NCBI GenBank assembly: GCA_009704515.1
Contig: WLDZ01000041.1
Span: forward strand, 1-7,969
Source: Actinomycetota bacterium
GTDB taxonomy: Bacteria; Actinomycetota; Actinomycetes; Nanopelagicales; Nanopelagicaceae
Reading direction: 5' to 3'
DNA length: 7,969 nucleotides
Part shown: piece by piece, positions 6,861-7,969 of the stretch
How the letters are laid out: the number at the start of each line of letters is the position of its first letter
Numbering within the stretch: position 1 is the stretch's first letter
Made by a program: the position numbers and the translations under genes
Notes under the pieces: model-generated
Databases searched by the model: none
What the model was told of the DNA's origin: nothing
What the model saw: only the letters and a program-made list of their open reading frames with translations

Positions 6861-7742
6861 TTAAAATTTCTGGCCAGTAATGCGTTCAAATGCTTCTTCA
6901 TAGCGAGCTGCCGTCTTTTCGATTATTTCATCTGGTAACTCTGGTGGCGGAGATTTCTTATCCCAGCCAGTAGATGTCAACCAATCCCGCAGATACTGCT
7001 TATCAAAAGATGGTTGAGATTTACCTGGCGACCAGCTTTTTAGTTCCCAGAAGCGTGATGAATCTGGAGTAAGGGCTTCATCTCCCCACACTATTGAACC
7101 TTCACTATTTGCCCCGAATTCAAATTTTGTATCTGCGAGAATGATTCCGCGTGTAATTGCATATTCGGACGCTGTTTCGTATAACTTAAGAGAAAGCTCC
7201 CTTAAATCTTCGGCTGTATTGCGGCCCACAATATGTGTGGATTTTTCGAAATCTATATTAATGTCGTGATCGCCTATATCGGCTTTTGTAGCTGGAGTAA
7301 AAATCGCCTGGTCGAGCTTTGAGCCATCAACCAATCCCTCTGGAAGAGTATTTCCACAAACAGCTCCATTAGATTTGTATTCAGCTAAACCACTTCCAGT
7401 GAGATATCCCCTAGCTACACATTCAATTTGATACATCTCAAGTGGTTGAACAATCACGGCGCGATCAAGAACAGAATCTGGAACATCATCACTGACGATG
7501 TGATTTGGAACGATGTCACCTAGAAGTTCAAACCAGAAGAGTGATAGTTGCGTCAAAATTGCGCCTTTATTTGGGATTTCGGTGGGTAAGACCCAATCAA
7601 AGGCAGAGATGCGATCTGATGCGACGAGGAGAATCTCTCCGTCACCATTGCTGTAAAGATCGCGAACTTTTCCTGTGCGAATATGTGTCCATCCATCAAT
7701 AACTGGCGCAACAGGTGCGCCCGTTGCCCCAAATCCACTCAT
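6861..7742 (-). CDS. purC: Phosphoribosylaminoimidazole-succinocarboxamide synthase (SAICAR synthetase)
   Basis: PurC joins CAIR and aspartate with ATP to give SAICAR in the cytosol. The 293-residue length fits the longer, single-domain form of actinobacteria. Motifs in order: GKVRDLY (24-30) of the N-terminal ATP-binding part, ASDRISAFDWVLPTEIPNKG (41-60), CVARGYLTGSGLAEY (108-122), ADTKFEFG (203-210), GDEALTPDSSRFW (220-232) and SFDKQYLRDWL (245-255). The start ATG overlaps the purB stop by four bases (ATGA), and no convincing Shine-Dalgarno sequence precedes it, so reinitiation after purB is likely. A 23-base gap separates it from purS. PurC and PurB catalyse consecutive steps, which agrees with their adjacency. 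Confidence 0.98.
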   Translation of the reverse strand: MSGFGATGAPVAPVIDGWTHIRTGKVRDLYSNGDGEILLVASDRISAFDWVLPTEIPNKGAILTQLSLFWFELLGDIVPNHIVSDDVPDSVLDRAVIVQPLEMYQIECVARGYLTGSGLAEYKSNGAVCGNTLPEGLVDGSKLDQAIFTPATKADIGDHDINIDFEKSTHIVGRNTAEDLRELSLKLYETASEYAITRGIILADTKFEFGANSEGSIVWGDEALTPDSSRFWELKSWSPGKSQPSFDKQYLRDWLTSTGWDKKSPPPELPDEIIEKTAARYEEAFERITGQKF

Positions 7743-7969
7743 CGAATAGCGCCCGGCTTAAGCGCTGCAGCTGCTGGAAATTTGCGAGTAATTACTTCAA
7801 TGCGATCACAAACTTGCGAAACTTGTGAATGCGCATCACCAGTGAAATCGATTGGATTACCAATGAGCGCCTTAAGTTGCGCAAGATCGAAGGGAATTCG
7901 AGAATCTGCTGCGAGAGTTTCCAGCACATTATTTGCGCGCCCTTCACGCATTCCTAGCGCAGCCGAAAC
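7739..7969 (-). CDS. purB: Adenylosuccinate lyase, C-terminal fragment (cut by right edge)
   Basis: The frame is open from the right edge and ends at TGA 7741-7739, giving the last 76 residues of a longer protein. The fragment contains MREGRANNVLETLAADSR, DLAQLKALIGNPIDFTGDA, QVSQVCDRIEVITRKFP and the ending AAALKPGAIR. This matches the C-terminal domain of actinobacterial adenylosuccinate lyase, which typically ends in a similar PGAI motif; its position directly before purC supports the call. The enzyme would release fumarate from SAICAR and from adenylosuccinate. The catalytic regions lie outside the window. The internal ATG at 7951 is not the real start, since the frame continues upstream without interruption. 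The stop overlaps the purC start as ATGA. Confidence 0.88.
   Translation of the reverse strand, partial: VSAALGMREGRANNVLETLAADSRIPFDLAQLKALIGNPIDFTGDAHSQVSQVCDRIEVITRKFPAAAALKPGAIR

Noticed and set aside
7739..7951. Stand-alone 70-residue gene starting at ATG 7951
   Set aside because: The frame stays open upstream to the window edge and the sequence matches the C-terminus of adenylosuccinate lyase, so it is the tail of purB.
1..7969. CRISPR array, defence system, transposon or tRNA
   Set aside because: No regularly spaced repeats, transposase or nuclease motifs, terminal inverted repeats or cloverleaf-like sequences were seen; the space is filled with housekeeping genes.

Overview
The window is almost entirely a bacterial de novo purine biosynthesis operon on the minus strand, so transcription runs from high to low coordinates. 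In transcription order it reads: purB (3' end only, cut by the right edge), purC, purS, purQ, purL, a small sterol-carrier-like protein gene, purF and purM. A short intergenic region with a candidate promoter follows. After it come a 58-residue DUF3073 gene and a gene of unknown function that runs off the left edge. No stretch longer than about 120 bases lacks a gene, and I see no tRNA, rRNA, CRISPR array, insertion sequence or integrase.

The organism is most likely an actinobacterium. Separate purS, purQ and small-type purL genes are shared with Bacillus-like bacteria. The sterol-carrier-like gene between purL and purF, and a DUF3073 gene just after purM, are actinobacterial hallmarks; I recall the same neighbours in Mycobacterium. 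Base composition, judged by eye, is below half G+C, well under the usual high-GC actinobacteria, and the genes are packed very tightly. Together this suggests a small-genome planktonic lineage, such as freshwater Nanopelagicales (acI), but that assignment is inference.

Right part (about 3393-7969): purB, purC, purS, purQ, purL and the sterol-carrier-like gene. PurS, PurQ and PurL form the FGAM synthase complex, PurC makes SAICAR and PurB releases fumarate from it. Middle (869-3396): PurF commits PRPP to the pathway and PurM closes the imidazole ring. Junctions are ATGA overlaps (purB/purC, scp/purF), a one-base TAATG overlap (purF/purM), direct abutment (purL/scp), or gaps of 2 to 23 bases. 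This fits one translationally coupled polycistronic mRNA whose promoter lies beyond the right edge. purD, purN, purE, purK and purH are not in the window.

Left part (1-868): the gap after purM holds two stem-loops, a TTGCCC-N17-TAAACT promoter candidate and the strongest Shine-Dalgarno sequence that I found. These precede the DUF3073 gene, which is followed 24 bases later by the truncated unknown gene. This looks like a separate, possibly well-expressed transcription unit.
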